A stretch of 64,000 nt of DNA from Deltaproteobacteria bacterium (GCA_021848385.1 JAJZUQ010000008.1:1-64000); one strand, 5' to 3'. Counted from the first letter of the stretch, positions 37,637-46,376 are shown. Made by a program: numbers and translations. Notes: generated by a model from the sequence alone, not told the origin.

Positions 37637-37951
37637 TCACGATTCCTTGTACTTTTCCTTTTCCCGTGCCATTGCCTCTTTTCCCGCTTCGAGCGCGGTA
37701 GAGAGGATTGATTTTTTCTCTTTGATGATGTCCTTTCCTTCTTCAAAGGATGACTTGACCTTTTCCTGTGCTTCCTTGGTGTACTCCTTGATCTTGTCGA
37801 CCGCATCCTCTGCCAGGTCCGAAATCTGCTCCCGCAGTTCCCTCCCCGATTTGGGGGCGTAGAGGAGCGCCAGTCCGGCCCCTACCGCCGCGCCGGCCAG
37901 GAAAGAAAGCAAAACAGTACCAGTGCTTACGCCGTTTTCATTGTCTGCCAT
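37637..37951 (-). CDS. YtxH-domain protein
   Basis: The 104-residue protein has one glycine-rich membrane helix (VLLSFLAGAAVGAGLALLYAP) followed by KSGRELREQI and a charged amphipathic helix, the YtxH layout. YtxH proteins are stress-associated in Gram-positives; no role is established here. It is downstream of the DUF948-like gene, two bases apart. Confidence 0.82.
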   Translation of the reverse strand: MADNENGVSTGTVLLSFLAGAAVGAGLALLYAPKSGRELREQISDLAEDAVDKIKEYTKEAQEKVKSSFEEGKDIIKEKKSILSTALEAGKEAMAREKEKYKES

Positions 37952-37953
37952 GG

Positions 37954-38346
37954 TTAATTCCCCCTTTTCTTTACAATTCTTTCGAGAATGAATTTACCGG
38001 CTACACGTGCTCCGGTGAGCCACATGGATGAGCTTGCGAGGGCGCCCGAAACCGACCCGACCACGCCGTTGATGGTCCGCAGGTTGCGTCCCGCATCCCC
38101 CAGCGCCTCCATGAAGCACTTGACGTCGTCGGTTCGCGTCGATGCCTCGCCGGTGATGGTCTTCAGATCGGCAAGGGTCGATTGCAGGTCCCTCAACAGT
38201 GGTTTCAGTTCACTGTCCGTGCTGGTAATGAAGTCGCGCAGGGCGGAGGCGGTTTTCCTGATTTCGATGGCGGTCGGGATCAGGACGGCGGCCAGAACCA
38301 CCAGGGTTAATGCCACGATAACCGCGGCAATGCCTACAATGTCCAT
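37954..38346 (-). CDS. DUF948-like membrane protein
   Basis: The 130-residue protein has an N-terminal membrane helix (IVGIAAVIVALTLVVLAAVL) and a coiled-coil-like region, as DUF948 proteins have. It starts at ATG 38346 with GAGGAG upstream; the track start is 23 codons earlier. It probably forms an envelope-stress pair with the YtxH gene next to it. Confidence 0.75.
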   Translation of the reverse strand: MDIVGIAAVIVALTLVVLAAVLIPTAIEIRKTASALRDFITSTDSELKPLLRDLQSTLADLKTITGEASTRTDDVKCFMEALGDAGRNLRTINGVVGSVSGALASSSMWLTGARVAGKFILERIVKKRGN

Positions 38347-38456
38347 AGAGGCTCCTCGCAGAGTAAAGTCACTCCAGTATATACGAAAATTAGAGGAATG
38401 CAACCGCCAAGGCACGAAGAATCCCGTTGTACCGGCAACGGGTGTGCCGGATGCAG

Positions 38457-38486
38457 AAAAAAGCCGGAGGATGGCTCCCCCGGCTT
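38457..38486 (-). terminator. Rho-independent terminator downstream of sucD
   Basis: Minus strand: AAGCCGG, loop with a partly paired core, CCGGCTTTTTTC. It closes the sucCD operon. Confidence 0.85.
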
Positions 38487-38555
38487 GGCTTAATCTGTTC
38501 TGGCAGGCGAATCTGAGGAATCCCCGATCCCTTTGTCCCTCACGGAATCAGACGG

Positions 38556-39431
38556 TTATTTTCTCCCCAGGGCGGTCAGCATCGCTTCTCCCATGCGGGT
38601 CGGGCTTTTCGTTACCGTGACGCCGCATTCTTCCAGGGTCTGGATCTTGTCCTCGGCTTTCCCCTTGCCGCCGGTGATGATGGCACCGGCGTGCCCCATC
38701 CTTTTTCCCGGGGGGGCGGTGACGCCGGCAATGAACGAGGCCACCGGTTTCTTCATGTTCTCCTTGATCCACCAGGCGGCCTCTTCCTCCGCCGTGCCGC
38801 CGATTTCCCCGATCATGAAGACCCCTTCGGTCTTCGGGTCCTCATTGAACAGCTTCAGGCAGTCGATAAAATTCATGCCGATGATCGGATCGCCGCCGAT
38901 ACCGACGCAGGTGGACTGTCCCAGCCCCGCTTCGGTCACCTGCTTGACCGCCTCGTAGGTGAGGGTGCCGCTGCGGGAGACGATGCCGATCTTTCCCTTT
39001 TTATGGATGTAGCCGGGCATGATTCCCACCTTGCATTCGCCGGGGGTGATGATGCCGGGGCAGTTGGGGCCGATGAGGCGGGTCTTGCTCTCCTGGATGA
39101 TCCGCTTGACCGGGACCATGTCCCGGACCGGGATTCCCTCGGTGATGCAGACCGCCAGGTCGATGCCGGCTGCTGCTGCTTCGAGAATGGCGTCGGCGGC
39201 CCCTGGCGGCGGTACGAAGATCATGGAGACGTTGGCGCCGGTGTAGCGGACCGCCTCCTCGACGGTGTTGAAGACGGGAATCCCCTCGATGTGGATCCCC
39301 CCCTTGCCGGGGGTAACGCCGGCGACGATGTGGCTGCCGTAGTCACGGCACTGCTGGGTATGGAACAGGCCGCTCCGGCCGGTGATCCCCTGCACGACTA
39401 CCTTGGAATCCTTGTTGATCAATATGGACAT
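38556..39431 (-). CDS. sucD: Succinyl-CoA synthetase alpha subunit
   Basis: It forms succinyl-CoA or succinate plus nucleoside triphosphate with the beta subunit. The 291-residue protein has the CoA-binding motif [14 protein letters not shown] and the phospho-histidine region with GHAGAI near residue 245. In acetate-oxidising Geobacter the step is shared with a succinyl-CoA:acetate CoA-transferase. The sucC-sucD spacer is made of period-7 GTTGAAC repeats. Confidence 0.96.
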   Translation of the reverse strand: MSILINKDSKVVVQGITGRSGLFHTQQCRDYGSHIVAGVTPGKGGIHIEGIPVFNTVEEAVRYTGANVSMIFVPPPGAADAILEAAAAGIDLAVCITEGIPVRDMVPVKRIIQESKTRLIGPNCPGIITPGECKVGIMPGYIHKKGKIGIVSRSGTLTYEAVKQVTEAGLGQSTCVGIGGDPIIGMNFIDCLKLFNEDPKTEGVFMIGEIGGTAEEEAAWWIKENMKKPVASFIAGVTAPPGKRMGHAGAIITGGKGKAEDKIQTLEECGVTVTKSPTRMGEAMLTALGRK

Positions 39432-39509
39432 GCAAGCTCTCCTAAAGTTTAAGATTCAAGGTTATGCGCATTGCAACGTTGAACCTTGAACGCTGAACGT
39501 TGAACTGGT

Positions 39510-40667
39510 TCATCCGAGCATCTTCACGATGCGTGCCGCTCCGTCCCCCAGGTTGTCGGCGGTCTGGACGTTGAGTCCCGACTCCGCCAGGAGCAGCTTC
39601 CCTTCCTCAACCTGGGAGCCGTCCATCCGTACGACGATGGGGAGGGTGCAGTGGACCTCGGATGCCGCCTCGATGATCCCCTGGGCGATGACGTCGCAGC
39701 GCATGATGCCGCCGAAGATGTTGACGAACACCCCTTTCACATCCCCGTCCTCCAGAATGATCTTGAACGCCTCGGCCACCTTCTCCCGGGTGGCTCCCCC
39801 CCCGACGTCCAGGAAGTTGGCCGGTTCGCCGCCGCATTCCTTGAGCACGTCCAGGGTAGCCATGGCCAGACCGGCGCCGTTCACCATGCAGCCGATGTTT
39901 CCGGCGAGCTTGATGTAGGAGAGGTCATACTTGCCTGCGTTGATTTCCAGCGGATCGAGCTGGGAGTAGTCCATCATGTCCGGATATTCCCGGTGGCGGA
40001 AGATGGCGTTGTCGTCGAAGGTGATCTTTGCATCCATGGCCATGAGCCACCCCGCCTTGGTCACCACGAGGGGATTGATCTCCACCAGGGCACAGTCCTT
40101 TTCCAGGCAGACCCGGTAGAGGTTGAGCATGAGTTCCACGCAGTCTTCGCAGAGGGTCCCGGTGAGCCCGAGTGCCAGGGCGATCTTGCGGGCCTGGAAG
40201 GGGCGCAGGCCGGTGAACGGGTCGATGAAGAGCTTGTGGATCTTCTCCGGCGTTTTCTGGGCCACTTCCTCGATCTCCACTCCTCCCTCTGCCGAGGCGA
40301 TGAGACAGTAGCGGGAGGAGCCGCGGTCGAGGGTGATGGAGAGGTAGAATTCACGGGCGATCTCCACCGCCTCCTCAACCAGGATGCGGCGTACCTTGAG
40401 CCCCTCCGGGCCGGTCTGGGGGGTAACGAGGCGCCGGCCGAACAGATCCTTGCCGTAATCCTGGGCCTGCTCCGGATGGTGGACCAGCTTTACCCCGCCG
40501 GCCTTGCCGCGCCCGCCGGCGTAGATCTGCGCCTTAACCACGCAGCGACCGCCGAACTCCTTGGATGCCCGCTCCACCTGGTCCGAAGTCAGTGCTACCC
40601 GCCCACGGGGGATCGGAATGCCGAAGGCATTCAGAATCTCCTTTGCCTGGTACTCATGGATGTTCAT
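39510..40667 (-). CDS. sucC: Succinyl-CoA synthetase beta subunit
   Basis: The 385-residue ATP-grasp protein has [12 protein letters not shown] near residue 50, the catalytic region [23 protein letters not shown] and the signature [18 protein letters not shown]. Its promoter region is AT-rich, with TTGTAT, 16 bases, TATAAG upstream on the minus strand. ATTGTATTTCAAT, a small inverted repeat at 40723-40735, overlaps the -35. An IclR operator there would fit a GSU0514-type regulator, but this is untested. Confidence 0.96.
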   Translation of the reverse strand: MNIHEYQAKEILNAFGIPIPRGRVALTSDQVERASKEFGGRCVVKAQIYAGGRGKAGGVKLVHHPEQAQDYGKDLFGRRLVTPQTGPEGLKVRRILVEEAVEIAREFYLSITLDRGSSRYCLIASAEGGVEIEEVAQKTPEKIHKLFIDPFTGLRPFQARKIALALGLTGTLCEDCVELMLNLYRVCLEKDCALVEINPLVVTKAGWLMAMDAKITFDDNAIFRHREYPDMMDYSQLDPLEINAGKYDLSYIKLAGNIGCMVNGAGLAMATLDVLKECGGEPANFLDVGGGATREKVAEAFKIILEDGDVKGVFVNIFGGIMRCDVIAQGIIEAASEVHCTLPIVVRMDGSQVEEGKLLLAESGLNVQTADNLGDGAARIVKMLG

Positions 40668-40706
40668 GGCCGCTCCGTTTCTTTTAGTTACAATAAATTT
40701 TTTTTA

Positions 40707-40735
40707 CTTATAACATAATTTGATTGAAATACAAT
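40707..40735 (-). promoter_or_regulatory. sucCD promoter candidate with overlapping inverted repeat
   Basis: Minus strand TTGTAT, 16 bases, TATAAG. The -35 lies in ATTGTATTTCAAT, an ATTG-5-CAAT palindrome that could be an operator. Confidence 0.4.
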
Positions 40736-40863
40736 GGTTTATTGTGAATTTGATACGGCATGAACTCCCTTTGCGACGATCTCCCCAGAAAGTCGGGGGT
40801 GACCAGGAGCTTGACAGCATGAAGAGTGGATTATTTCTTCTGACAGCCATTATGTCTAAATTC

Positions 40864-41043
40864 GGCAGTTGAACACTGCCTGCACTCGTACTAAAGGGCT
40901 ATTTCTGTAATTCTAGGCTCATTGCGCTGCAGCCGATCAACTCACCCTGCGGGTTCGGACAGGATCGGCTGCGGACGCTTCATTTCGCCAAGAATTACGA
41001 CGAAATACCCCTCATGTACTCCTTCCGGCAGTATTCAACTGCC
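40864..41043 (+). repeat. 180-bp structured repeat element, copy 1
   Basis: The element starts GGCAGTTGAACACTGCC and ends GGCAGTATTCAACTGCC, each a 6-bp stem hairpin. Its outer ~55 bases are imperfect inverted repeats of each other (GGGCTATTTC..GTAATTC versus GAATTAC..GAAATACCCC). The centre holds GCAGCCGATC and GATCGGCTGC, a 10-bp stem. A nearly identical copy in the opposite orientation lies at 51366-51540. I see no gene in it. It lies in a 575-base spacer between sucC and the small hypothetical gene; the rest of the spacer holds nothing else I recognise except the 13-bp hairpin listed below. Confidence 0.85.
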
Positions 41044-41197
41044 ATATCAGGTTTATTCATTGTTCTGGGTAATAGATTAAGGGAAGTTTATCGGACTGCA
41101 ACCGGCTGTCAACGGAGGGTCGTACAAAGAGGGGGCATAGGTGGGCGGAGTTGAAAAGGGTTTGGAAGCTCAACAAGCTTGTCTGTAGACAGATGGT

Positions 41198-41231
41198 GCC
41201 GGGTTTGCGCCTATGGACGCGCAAACCCGGC
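41198..41231 (-). repeat. Perfect 13-bp hairpin downstream of the small hypothetical gene
   Basis: GCCGGGTTTGCGC, an 8-base loop, GCGCAAACCCGGC. It lacks a T-run on either side, so it is not a standard terminator, but it lies just downstream of the gene ending at 41243. It may protect an mRNA end or act in a rho-dependent way. Confidence 0.5.
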
Positions 41232-41242
41232 GGGTGTCTGAC

Positions 41243-41452
41243 TCACCAGCATCTTTCGGGGGGAGCGACCTGCTCCAGGAGGAGTATCTCACCGTTTCTG
41301 ACCTCGAAAACGTTGCCGACCTGGTTGATCCACCGGTCTCCTTCCTCCAGGGGGTAGGGGACCTCCCTCTGGCCGAGATAGACCTCTGCATCGTCAATGT
41401 AAGCATACCACTCAAGGCTGCCGGTCATCCATACTCTGTTCTTCAGTTCCAT
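41243..41452 (-). CDS. Small hypothetical protein, 69 residues
   Basis: I do not recognise it. It begins MELKNRVWM and contains YIDDAEVYLGQREVPYPLEEGDRW, an even alternation of charged and hydrophobic residues typical of a folded small domain. ATG 41452 has GGAG eight bases upstream. The plus-strand overlap is empty of credible ORFs. It sits in the spacer between two repeat elements, so it may be an orphan gene. Confidence 0.45.
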   Translation of the reverse strand: MELKNRVWMTGSLEWYAYIDDAEVYLGQREVPYPLEEGDRWINQVGNVFEVRNGEILLLEQVAPPERCW

Positions 41453-41466
41453 GGGAAAGTCTCCAT

Positions 41467-41588
41467 TGTTGTTGCCCCGGCGATTAAACATTGAAACCCG
41501 TCTGTAGGGGCGGGGTGCCCCCGTCCCAGATTGGGCGAGGCAAGCCTAGCCCCTACCATTCGTATGTTTAATCGCCGGAGCACTATAT
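41467..41588. repeat. GTAGGGGC intergenic element, copy 2
   Basis: It is the reverse-complement counterpart of the element at 11058-11177: CGGCGATTAAACAT and TGTAGGGGCGGGGTGCCCCC on one side, GGTAGGGG-type and ATGTTTAATCGCCGGAGCA on the other. TTTAATCGCCGGAGCA matches copy 1 exactly. It lies between the small hypothetical gene and dapF. Confidence 0.75.
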
Positions 41589-41719
41589 GATAACTATGGC
41601 TGCATGATAGCGGAAAAAGTCTGTTCCGGTCAAGCCACCAAGCTTTTTTGTTGTTGCCGCCGTGAGTTTTTGCTATTACTGAAGCTCATTCAAGTCCTCT
41701 GTGATAAAGGAGATAGAGC

Positions 41720-42559
41720 ATGAAATTCACCAAGATGCATGGTGCCGGCAACGATTACGTTTATGTGAACTGCTTCGCGGAACAGATAGGAGACCCGGAG
41801 CAGGTGGCCATACGGGTTTCCAACCGCAACTTCGGCATCGGCTCCGACGGCCTCATCCTCATCATGCCGTCGGACAAGGCAGACGTGCGGATGCGGATGT
41901 TCAACTCCGACGGCTCCGAGTCGGAGATGTGCGGCAACGGCATCCGTTGCGTGGCCAAGTATGCCTATGATCACGGCATCGTGACCAAAAAGGAGATCTC
42001 CGCCGAAACCGGCGCCGGCATCCTCACTCTGCAACTCTTCACCAACGGGGTTGACAAGGTGGAGAAGGTGCGGGTCAACATGGGGGCCCCCCGCCTCACC
42101 CGGGCACAGATCCCCATGCTTGGCGATCCCCAGGAAGGCCAGGTGGTGGGCCTCCCCCTCAATATCCTCCACGAGACCTTTGCCATCACCACCGTCTCCA
42201 TGGGGAACCCCCATTGCGTCATCTTCGTGGACGAGGTGGAGCACTTCCAGGTGGAGAAGTACGGGCCGCTCATCGAGAACCACCACATGTTCCCCCGCCG
42301 CACCAACGTCGAGTTCGTGCAGATCATCTCCCGCACCGAAGTGCGCCAGCGGACCTGGGAGCGGGGCGCCGGCGAGACCCTGGCCTGTGGCACCGGCGCC
42401 AGCGCGGTCTGCGCCGCCGGCGTGCTCAACGGTCTCACCGAGAAAAAGATCCTCAATCACCTCTCCGGCGGTGACCTTGAACTGGAGTGGGCGGAGGATG
42501 GCAGTGTTTATATGACCGGGCCGGCGGTCGAGGTGTTTTCCGGCGAGATCAACCTGTAG
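41720..42559 (+). CDS. dapF: Diaminopimelate epimerase
   Basis: It epimerises LL-diaminopimelate to the meso form for lysine and peptidoglycan synthesis. The 279-residue protein has the two catalytic cysteines: EMCGNGIRC near residue 75 and ACGTGASA near 220. The ribosome site AAGGAG is strong. A HIT-domain gene follows after a period-7 repeat. Confidence 0.96.
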   Translation: MKFTKMHGAGNDYVYVNCFAEQIGDPEQVAIRVSNRNFGIGSDGLILIMPSDKADVRMRMFNSDGSESEMCGNGIRCVAKYAYDHGIVTKKEISAETGAGILTLQLFTNGVDKVEKVRVNMGAPRLTRAQIPMLGDPQEGQVVGLPLNILHETFAITTVSMGNPHCVIFVDEVEHFQVEKYGPLIENHHMFPRRTNVEFVQIISRTEVRQRTWERGAGETLACGTGASAVCAAGVLNGLTEKKILNHLSGGDLELEWAEDGSVYMTGPAVEVFSGEINL

Positions 42560-42560
42560 A

Positions 42561-42597
42561 CGTGCTGCGTACTGCGTACTGCGTGCTGCGTGCTGCG
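42561..42597. repeat. Period-7 micro-tandem repeat (GTGCTGC/GTACTGC)
   Basis: Five heptamer units of GTGCTGC or GTACTGC follow the dapF stop. A complementary block, CGCGAACGCAGCACG, sits 40 bases later. Similar period-7 blocks lie at other gene junctions in the window. Confidence 0.75.
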
Positions 42598-42666
42598 AAG
42601 GTGCCTGACTGGAAAACAATATCAACCCGCGTAGCACGCGAACGCAGCACGTTTTACGAGGCCTCT

Positions 42667-43083
42667 ATGTCCAGATGTCCCATGTGCACCAAATGGCACG
42701 ACGAACCCGATCTCCGCATCACCGAGCTCGACTACTGCCACGTACTCCTCAACCGGGACCAGTTCTTTCCCGGCTATTGCTTTGTCTTCACCAAAGATCA
42801 TGTCACCGAGCTGTTCCACCTGGAGCGGGATGTCCGGACGGCCGTCATGGAAGAAGTGACCGTCGTGGCAGCCGCCCTTTACAGGCTGTTCCAACCGGCT
42901 AAAATTAACTACGAGCTCCTCGGCAACATGGTCCCCCACATGCACTGGCACCTGGTTCCCCGTTTCACGACCGACCCCCTCTGGCCACGCCCCATCTGGT
43001 CCGAACCCCACACCGAGGTGCACCTCACCCCCGCCGGATATGCTGAGCGGATCGAGTCGATCAATAAATCACTTAAAGCCTGA
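42667..43083 (+). CDS. HIT-family nucleotide hydrolase or transferase
   Basis: The 138-residue protein has the histidine-triad motif HMHWHLVPR at about residue 95 and an N-terminal CPMC pair. HIT proteins hydrolyse or transfer nucleotide monophosphates. The track ORF starts within dapF; ATG 42667 with GAGG five bases upstream is the credible start. A nonamer inverted repeat follows its stop. Confidence 0.85.
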   Translation: MSRCPMCTKWHDEPDLRITELDYCHVLLNRDQFFPGYCFVFTKDHVTELFHLERDVRTAVMEEVTVVAAALYRLFQPAKINYELLGNMVPHMHWHLVPRFTTDPLWPRPIWSEPHTEVHLTPAGYAERIESINKSLKA

Positions 43084-43110
43084 CGCAGTTGGTAAAACCA
43101 AAAGCTTGAA

Positions 43111-43313
43111 TTAACAGGGATATTCAGGATAATCATGATTAAAAAACCAGAACAACTGCGGATTCAGGCTACAATTTCAACGAACCTTTAGGGTGAAATC
43201 TGAATCTGGAGTTCATCCGTCTTAATCAGATGTTATCCGCTTTTTCCGTGTCCCATTTCCTTTTCAGGTACATGGTTTTGGTTTTATCCTGAATATCCTG
43301 TGCATCCCTGTTA
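43111..43313. repeat. Nonamer inverted-repeat element, copy 2
   Basis: Left arm TTAACAGGGATATTCAGGAT just after the HIT gene; right arm TATCCTGAATATCCTGTGCA before nfo. Built from ATCCTGNNT units, as in copies 1 and 3. Confidence 0.75.
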
Positions 43314-43355
43314 GATGGATTTTTGTTTTTATTCGTGGATCAGAAAGGATCTTGT

Positions 43356-44207
43356 ATGGATTATCTCGGTGCCCACATGTCCATTGCAGGCGGTATCCAC
43401 CTCGCCCCCGAACGGGGGGCGAAGGCCGGTTGCGGCGTGATCCAGGTATTCACCCAGAACTCCAACCAGTGGCGGGGAAAGATCCCCTCCGACGCCGATG
43501 CGGCGCTGTTCCGGGAGAAATGGGCCGCATCCGGGCTTCACGAGATCGTCTGCCACGATATCTACCTCATCAACCTGGGTGCCGCGCCGGGGGAGGTGCG
43601 GGAGAAGAGTCTGGCCGGCTTCGCCGAGGAGATGCGTCGCTGCCAGCGACTCGGCATCAAAAAGATCGTCATGCACCCCGGCTCCCACAACGGTGATGGA
43701 GAAGAGGTGGGGATCAAGCGGGTCTGCGCCGCCTTCGACGAACTCTTCGACCTGGTTCCCGAGTTCACGGGGAAAGTGCTGTTGGAGACCACCGCCGGCC
43801 AGGGGACCAACCTGGGATACAGTTTCGAGCACCTGTGCGCCATCATGGATGGCACCTCCCACCCCGACCGCTTCGCCGTCTGCTACGATACCTGCCACAC
43901 CTTTGCCGCCGGCTACGACATCACCACCGAGGCGGGATATCGGCAGGTCATGGCGGAGTTCGACCGGATCATCGGCCTCGACCGACTCCAGTGCTTCCAT
44001 ATGAACGATTCCAAGAAGGGGCTCAACTGCCGGGTGGACCGCCATGAGCACATCGGCCAGGGGGCCATGGGGCTGAACGGCTTCCGCTTCATCATGAACG
44101 ATGTGCGCTTTGTGAATATACCCAAGATTCTGGAGACTCCCAAGGGGGACAATGACGAGATGGACGAGGTGAATCTCAAGGTGCTGCGGAATCTGGCGGG
44201 GAAATAA
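43356..44207 (+). CDS. nfo: Endonuclease IV
   Basis: It cuts DNA 5' to abasic sites in base excision repair. The 283-residue TIM barrel has the family ligands GAHMSIAGG, VMHPGSHNG, LETTAGQGTNLG, CYDTCHTFAAGYD and HIGQGAMG. ATG 43356 follows AAAGGA; the track start lies 11 codons upstream. No overlapping gene is downstream, and the spacer 44208-44433 holds only a weak AAGGGAC/GTCCCTT hairpin. Confidence 0.95.
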   Translation: MDYLGAHMSIAGGIHLAPERGAKAGCGVIQVFTQNSNQWRGKIPSDADAALFREKWAASGLHEIVCHDIYLINLGAAPGEVREKSLAGFAEEMRRCQRLGIKKIVMHPGSHNGDGEEVGIKRVCAAFDELFDLVPEFTGKVLLETTAGQGTNLGYSFEHLCAIMDGTSHPDRFAVCYDTCHTFAAGYDITTEAGYRQVMAEFDRIIGLDRLQCFHMNDSKKGLNCRVDRHEHIGQGAMGLNGFRFIMNDVRFVNIPKILETPKGDNDEMDEVNLKVLRNLAGK

Positions 44208-44433
44208 GGAGGTCTGCCCTGGTCTACTGGAAGGGGTGTCCCCCCATGCAGACTGAGCAGAGAGATGGCTATCTTTCTGCCGGCGACAGAGTGGTTCTCT
44301 GGTATGGCCGGTATCTTCACGCGGCATCTCCGCGTCACTATCAACGAGACAAGGGACAGAAGCAATGCCCCCGTCCCTTGCGGTGTCCACCTATTCTGCT
44401 GAAGTCCTGCATACCGAAGCGCTGCGTATCCCC

Positions 44434-45948
44434 CTACGGAACGATCTTGACGTTGTCTTTCCCTTGGAAAGAGTGGCCGTCGTAGGTCTGTCCTGTCAGC
44501 GTTGCTTCCACACTCTGGTCGGTGAGTGTCAGTGCCTCGGTGCTGACATGTACGACGAGATCGGGAAAGCCGTCGCTGTTCACATCCGTTATGGACGCCA
44601 TCGGTGTGCCGTTTCCCTTGAGCTTCACCTGCGCACTTGCCAGGCTCACCGTCGTCGGGTCCACCTCTGTCGTATCGAACGTGGCGCTGCCGAGGATCGC
44701 CACCGGTACGGTGCCGTTCGAGCCAAGGTTGATGCTGTTTGGGTATGTGTCCGGTTTGATGTCGATGGCTACATTCACAATGCCGTTGGCGTCGCTCAGC
44801 ACCCATGCGTCCAAGGTGTTTGATGGGGTGCCGAACAGCACGGTGGCCCGATTGTTTGAGGGATCGTAAACCGCCATATTGGGGCCAGACCACCCGGAAG
44901 GTGGCCCACCGTTTACGGAAAGCTTCGTCCATGCCCAGGCGAGGGATGGGCTCTCTCCTGCTACTGGATTGACTATCCACAGGTCATAACTGCCTGCATT
45001 GTACATCACTAGCATCATCCGGTTGGTAGCAGGATCATAAAAGGCTGGTGGTCCACTGAAGGGAGTCGGAGCTCCAGGAGAGCCTTCGGCAATCAGGTTC
45101 GTCCATACCGGTGTCGCCACGTTCGTGGCATTGCTTAATCCCCAAACCGCATTCGTCCAGGCACCGCTTCCCTGAGCCGATCCCCCTGCGACAAACAAGC
45201 GATTGCTGGCGGCATCATATGCATAGCTAGGACTGTATTGTCCAGGTGGCGGACCACTCACAGGGAAAAGCTGTGTCCATACGGGAGAACCTCCCAGACC
45301 ATCGGCGTTTGACAACACCCAGGCATCAGAATAGGTGCTTCCTCCCCAACCGCCGCCGTTATGTCCGCCAAAGATGACCATGCTGTTGGTTGCCGGATCA
45401 TAGCCTGCTGCGACCGAATGGCGGGGTGATGGCGATGCTCCCGCCGGATTTAGTGAAATCCATTCGGGAGTCCCACCGGTGCCGTTCGCATTCGTCAACA
45501 CCCAGACACCATTGCTGACAGGCAAACACCCCCCCACACATCCGCCGAAAACGATCATTCTGTTGTGTGCGGAATCGTACACCGCCGCATGGTTTCCCGT
45601 ATTGGGCGGTGGTGAACCACTGGGCAACAGTTTTGTCCATGCAGGGGTTCCGCTCAGGCCGTTCGCCCCCGTCAGGACCCAGACTTCATCTTGCCAGCTT
45701 GTGTTACGCCCGTAGAGAATCAGCCGGTTTGTAGCGGCATCGAGAACCACTGCGGGCTGGTACATAACCAGTTGAGGCGGGCCACCGGTTGGAGCCAATT
45801 TTAACCAACTCTGTGCGTTTGCATTGCCTGTAAATGTTGGGAGGGTGAAAAGCATTCCCCCTATTCCGACCAGTACCGTGCATATTTTGGCTATGGCTCC
45901 CATTGTAACTATTCGGATTCTTTCCCATCTGCCTTCTATTTGGCTCAT
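44434..45948 (-). CDS. Secreted Kelch-like repeat protein
   Basis: The 504-residue protein has a signal peptide ending near FTGNANAQ and about six Kelch-like blades, each with MIVFGG-type strands and a GTPEW loop. A C-terminal domain at about 395-504 (VAIDIKPDTYPN ... VPVAILGSATFDTTEV) is common in bacterial extracellular proteins and may be a sorting or adhesion module. The start ATG 45948 has GGAG upstream. A 390-base leader separates it from its promoter and holds a GEMM-like motif and a 42-codon ORF. Confidence 0.8.
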   Translation of the reverse strand: MSQIEGRWERIRIVTMGAIAKICTVLVGIGGMLFTLPTFTGNANAQSWLKLAPTGGPPQLVMYQPAVVLDAATNRLILYGRNTSWQDEVWVLTGANGLSGTPAWTKLLPSGSPPPNTGNHAAVYDSAHNRMIVFGGCVGGCLPVSNGVWVLTNANGTGGTPEWISLNPAGASPSPRHSVAAGYDPATNSMVIFGGHNGGGWGGSTYSDAWVLSNADGLGGSPVWTQLFPVSGPPPGQYSPSYAYDAASNRLFVAGGSAQGSGAWTNAVWGLSNATNVATPVWTNLIAEGSPGAPTPFSGPPAFYDPATNRMMLVMYNAGSYDLWIVNPVAGESPSLAWAWTKLSVNGGPPSGWSGPNMAVYDPSNNRATVLFGTPSNTLDAWVLSDANGIVNVAIDIKPDTYPNSINLGSNGTVPVAILGSATFDTTEVDPTTVSLASAQVKLKGNGTPMASITDVNSDGFPDLVVHVSTEALTLTDQSVEATLTGQTYDGHSFQGKDNVKIVP

Positions 45949-46011
45949 CCTGAGGTCTCCTTTCCTCTGCGCTGAATCAATCTGCCGAAAGTTATCACTG
46001 TTGCAAAGCAG

Positions 46012-46140
46012 TCATCTTGGCGACTGGAGAAAATCAGCATTAACAGTGTCGGCTGGCCATGTGTCTCCGAGTTCCGTGCTGCATCTATTGGGGTGTGCAA
46101 GGACAGCTCTTCCCGTGATATTCTGCCACCAATGCCCCAT
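46012..46140 (-). CDS. Leader peptide candidate, 42 residues, with a perfect Shine-Dalgarno
   Basis: The ribosome site AAAGGAGGTGAT is fully complementary to the 16S 3' end and lies seven bases before ATG 46140. The peptide, starting MGHWWQNITGR, shows no family and ends 63 bases before the Kelch gene. It may be a translated leader that couples expression to the gene downstream, or a remnant gene. The ORF track lists a 79-codon version starting further upstream; I use the start with the strong ribosome site. Confidence 0.45.
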   Translation of the reverse strand: MGHWWQNITGRAVLAHPNRCSTELGDTWPADTVNADFLQSPR

Positions 46141-46231
46141 CGGTATCACCTCCTTTCCCGAATCTGTCGGTATGAAGGATTTGGAATCTTTGCATACTTG
46201 AATAATAAAAGGTCGAACTGTCGAAAGTGAT

Positions 46232-46318
46232 CTCTTCGGCAGCTCGGCCATCTTTCCCGGAACAAAGATCCGTCGCTTTCCGACTCCTCCTCGCGGAGGG
46301 TCAGCGTTTCGGTGGAAT
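46232..46318 (-). promoter_or_regulatory. GEMM-like (cyclic dinucleotide) riboswitch candidate
   Basis: Minus-strand RNA reads GACC, stem CCTCC-GCGA-GGAGG with a GNRA loop, then GTCGGAAAGCGACGG, then hairpin ATCTTT..AAAGAT, then GGCCGAGCTGCCGAA. The middle and 3' parts follow the GEMM plan of GACGCAAAGCYACGGG and GCCGGGUUGCC; the 5' CGCTGACC differs from the usual GGCAAACC and the outer P1 helix is not convincing. It begins about 20 bases after the likely transcription start of the Kelch gene. Confidence 0.42.
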
Positions 46319-46348
46319 CAAATACATTGGTTTTTGTTAATTTTTATC

Positions 46349-46376
46349 ACTATACCTTTTTGTCCTACCTTGTCAA
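46349..46376 (-). promoter_or_regulatory. Strong sigma-70-type promoter for the Kelch leader
   Basis: Minus strand TTGACA, 16 bases, TATAGT. It is the only strong promoter in the 580-base spacer and drives the leader that carries the GEMM-like motif. Confidence 0.68.

Noticed and set aside
44208-44433. AAGGGAC/GTCCCTT inverted repeat downstream of nfo as a terminator
   Set aside because: The loop is long, and no T-run follows on either strand.
46141-46160. ATCACCTCCTTT on the plus strand, identical to the 3' end of 16S rRNA
   Set aside because: No further rRNA similarity surrounds it. On the other strand it is an optimal Shine-Dalgarno in front of the 42-codon ORF, which explains it.
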